This document shows positions 62,171-64,000 of a stretch of DNA of 64,000 nucleotides, in pieces. The stretch is from assembly GCF_014647515.1 (NCBI RefSeq), contig NZ_BMPI01000012.1, forward strand, positions 147,546-211,545, in the 5' to 3' direction. The stretch's first letter is position 1. Every line of letters begins with the position of its first letter. Source of the stretch: Dactylosporangium sucinum (GTDB lineage: Bacteria; Actinomycetota; Actinomycetes; Mycobacteriales; Micromonosporaceae). Position numbers and translations under genes: made by a program. The notes below the pieces were generated by a model. It saw only the letters and a list, made by a program, of their open reading frames with translations. It was not told the DNA's origin and ran no database searches.

Positions 62171-64000
62171 GCCTGGACCTCCTTTCCGGTGCGCCCGGTG
62201 TCCAGGTGGGCCAGCAGCGCCGGGTCGACGCCGTCGAGGCCGGCGCGGTCGGCGCGGTCGGCGCTGGGCAGGGCGAGGGTCATGGTGAGGCCGCCGCCCG
62301 GGGTGTCGTCGGGTGTCAGGGTGCCGCCCATCGCCTCGGCCAGGCCGCGGGACAGCGCCAGGCCCAGCCCGACGCCGGTCGCGTTGTCGCGGTCACCGAG
62401 CCGCTGGAACGGCTGGAACACCCGGTCGCGGTCCTCGGCCGGGATGCCGGGGCCGTGGTCGACGACCCGGATCTCGACCTGACCGGCGTGCTCGCTGGCG
62501 CTGATCAGCGGCGCGTGGCCGGGCGGGCTGTACCGCACCGCGTTGGCCAGCAGGTTGACCAGGACGCGTTCGAGCAGGGCCGGGTCGGCGGCGACCTCGG
62601 GCACGTCGTCGGGGACGGCGACGCGCACGGCGTCGGCGCGGTCGGCGGAGGCCATGGCCACGGCGTCGGCGACGTCGACCGGCTGCAGCGTCAGGGCGAG
62701 CGCGCCGGCCTGGAGGCGGGACATGTCGAGCAGGTTCTCGACGAGCCGGGTGAGCTTGTCGAGGGACTCCTCGGCGGTGGCGAGCAGCTCGTCGGTATCG
62801 TCGGGCGAGAACTCGACGTCGTGGCTGCGCAGGCTGCCGATGGCGGCCTTGGCCGAGGCGAGCGGGGTGCGCAGGTCGTGGCTCACCGCCGACAACAGGG
62901 CCGTCCGCAGCTTGTCGACCTCCTCCAGCGACTGGGCGGTGGCGGCCTGCTCGCCGAGGCGCTGCTGGCGCAGGGCGATCGCGGCGTGGGCGGCGAAGGC
63001 CTCGATGAGGCGGCGGTCGGCGGCCGGCAGCGGATGGCCGCGCAGCACCAGCGACACCTCGTCGTCGATGGGCACCTCCGTCTGTCCCTCGGCGGGCGTG
63101 GTGCACGGCTGGCCGCCGACGGACGCGGCGATCCGCCAGCCGTCGCGCTCCGAGCGCCGCTCCAGCAGGGTGACGCTGATCAGGCCGAACGACTCGCGCA
63201 CCCGCTCGAGCAGCGCGTCGAGCAGGTTGTCGCCGTGCAGGACGCTGCCGGCCAGGGTGGCGAGGGTCTGCGCCTCGGCGGAGGCGCGGGCGGCGTCGCG
63301 GGCCCGGCGGGCGGCGCGGTCGACGACCGTGGCTACGGCGATGGCGACGAAGACGAACGCCACCAGAGCGAAGATGTTCTCCTGTTCGGCGACGGTGAAC
63401 TGGTACAGCGGTGGCGTGAAGTACCAGTTCAGCAGCAGGAACCCGCCGACCGCGCAGACCAGGGCCGGCAGCAGCCCGCCGACCAGCGCGACCGCGACCG
63501 CGAGGACCAGGTAGGCGAGGATGTCGCTGGGCAACGCCAGGTCGTCGCGCAGCTGTTCCAGGCCGAGGGTCAGCAGGGGCAGGCCGGCCAGCGCGAGCGC
63601 GAACCCGAGCAGCCGCCGGCGCAGGGTCAGGCCGCCGCCCGCGGCGTGCCCGAGCCGCAACCGCCCGCGGCGGGCCTGCTCGTGGGTCACCAGATGGACG
63701 TCGATGGTGCCGGACTCGGCGGTGGCGGTGGCGCCGACGCCGGGCGCGAGGATCTGGGCCAGGCGCCCGCGGCGGCTGGCGCCGAGCACGAGCTGGGTCG
63801 CGTTGACGCCGCGGGCGAAGTCGAGCAGCGCCGCCGGGACGTCGGCGCCGACGACCTGATGGTACGAACCGCCGAGGCTCTCGAGGAGCAGCCGCTGCCG
63901 GCTCAGGTGGGCCGGGTCGCCGGCGGACAGGCCGTCGCCGCGCACGACGTGGACGGCGAGCAGGTCGGCGCCCTTGCTGCGGGCGGCGATGCGGGCCGCG
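62167..64000 (-). CDS. kdpD: Potassium sensor histidine kinase KdpD (partial, 5' end outside window)
   Basis: The last about 610 residues are present. The visible part contains the Usp-like end of the KdpD N-terminal region (QLVLGASRRGRLAQI), four membrane helices (LLGFALALAGLPLLTL ... LLNWYFTPPLYQF), a GAF-like domain, HisKA with VSHDLRTPLASAKAAIGSLR and HATPase motifs (NLLANAVRYSPPGH, DHGPGIPAEDRDRVFQPFQR, GVGLGLALSRGLAEAMGG). The frame remains open to the window edge. Confidence 0.95.
   Translation of the reverse strand, partial: AARIAARSKGADLLAVHVVRGDGLSAGDPAHLSRQRLLLESLGGSYHQVVGADVPAALLDFARGVNATQLVLGASRRGRLAQILAPGVGATATAESGTIDVHLVTHEQARRGRLRLGHAAGGGLTLRRRLLGFALALAGLPLLTLGLEQLRDDLALPSDILAYLVLAVAVALVGGLLPALVCAVGGFLLLNWYFTPPLYQFTVAEQENIFALVAFVFVAIAVATVVDRAARRARDAARASAEAQTLATLAGSVLHGDNLLDALLERVRESFGLISVTLLERRSERDGWRIAASVGGQPCTTPAEGQTEVPIDDEVSLVLRGHPLPAADRRLIEAFAAHAAIALRQQRLGEQAATAQSLEEVDKLRTALLSAVSHDLRTPLASAKAAIGSLRSHDVEFSPDDTDELLATAEESLDKLTRLVENLLDMSRLQAGALALTLQPVDVADAVAMASADRADAVRVAVPDDVPEVAADPALLERVLVNLLANAVRYSPPGHAPLISASEHAGQVEIRVVDHGPGIPAEDRDRVFQPFQRLGDRDNATGVGLGLALSRGLAEAMGGTLTPDDTPGGGLTMTLALPSADRADRAGLDGVDPALLAHLDTGRTGKEVQA

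Noticed and set aside
62167..64000. Truncated KdpD pseudogene
   Set aside because: The frame is still open at the window edge with normal codon use; the missing N-terminus is only a window limit.

Overview
The window is about 72-75% GC chromosomal DNA with strong G/C bias at third codon positions, GTG and TTG starts, and many 1-4 bp gene overlaps. With the ECF and SigE-family sigma factors, LuxR-type two-component pairs, LacI/ROK/IclR sugar regulators and secreted enzymes carrying CBM2- and CBM35-like modules, this points to a filamentous soil actinomycete, most likely Micromonosporaceae (inference; no rRNA or marker gene is present). No tRNA, rRNA, CRISPR array, IS element or prophage was seen.

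Layout. 1-3772: end of an oligopeptide ABC transporter operon (permease, permease, fused double ATPase) with a TTC38-like TPR gene inside it. 3883-5812: BioY and a membrane diguanylate cyclase. 5786-9775: glycerol operon iclR-glpK-glpD with two matching IclR-type palindromes. 9794-17641: a sugar or sugar-acid locus (LacI regulator, SDR, DgoD-like dehydratase, clan GH-A glycosidase, ABC sugar importer) behind one promoter/operator. 17946-31331: mixed housekeeping and accessory genes: TPR protein, HxlR/aldo-keto reductase pair, alpha/beta hydrolase, a two-component system with a duplicated kinase, a ricin-type lectin protein, a broken acyltransferase, a SUKH protein, an ECF sigma operon and a CcdA/TlpA thiol-redox pair. 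31518-37798: a large secreted glycosidase, MFS exporter, GNAT and VOC proteins. 38025-49928: a chitin/chitosan locus. 50087-58005: acyltransferase-like membrane protein, a pseudokinase-CBM2 receptor-like protein, a LuxR-type two-component system, a CPCC protein and a DesVI/TylM1-like methyltransferase. 58357-64000: serine hydrolase, SigE-family sigma factor with a membrane partner, and KdpE/KdpD.

How the genes work together. The best-defined system is the ROK-centred chitin/chitosan locus. A divergent region with two related palindromes separates a secretion operon (PQQ sugar dehydrogenase, GH18 chitinase, GH8 chitosanase/glucanase, all with the same CBM35-like module) from a regulator-importer-intracellular operon (ROK, binding protein, two permeases, GH4 glycosidase, BadF-type kinase). 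The second operon matches the order of the Streptomyces csnR-csnEFGHK chitosan-oligosaccharide operon as I remember it. The LacI locus is a parallel system for another oligosaccharide. The least expected protein is the predicted pseudokinase whose outside domain is a cellulose-binding CBM2.
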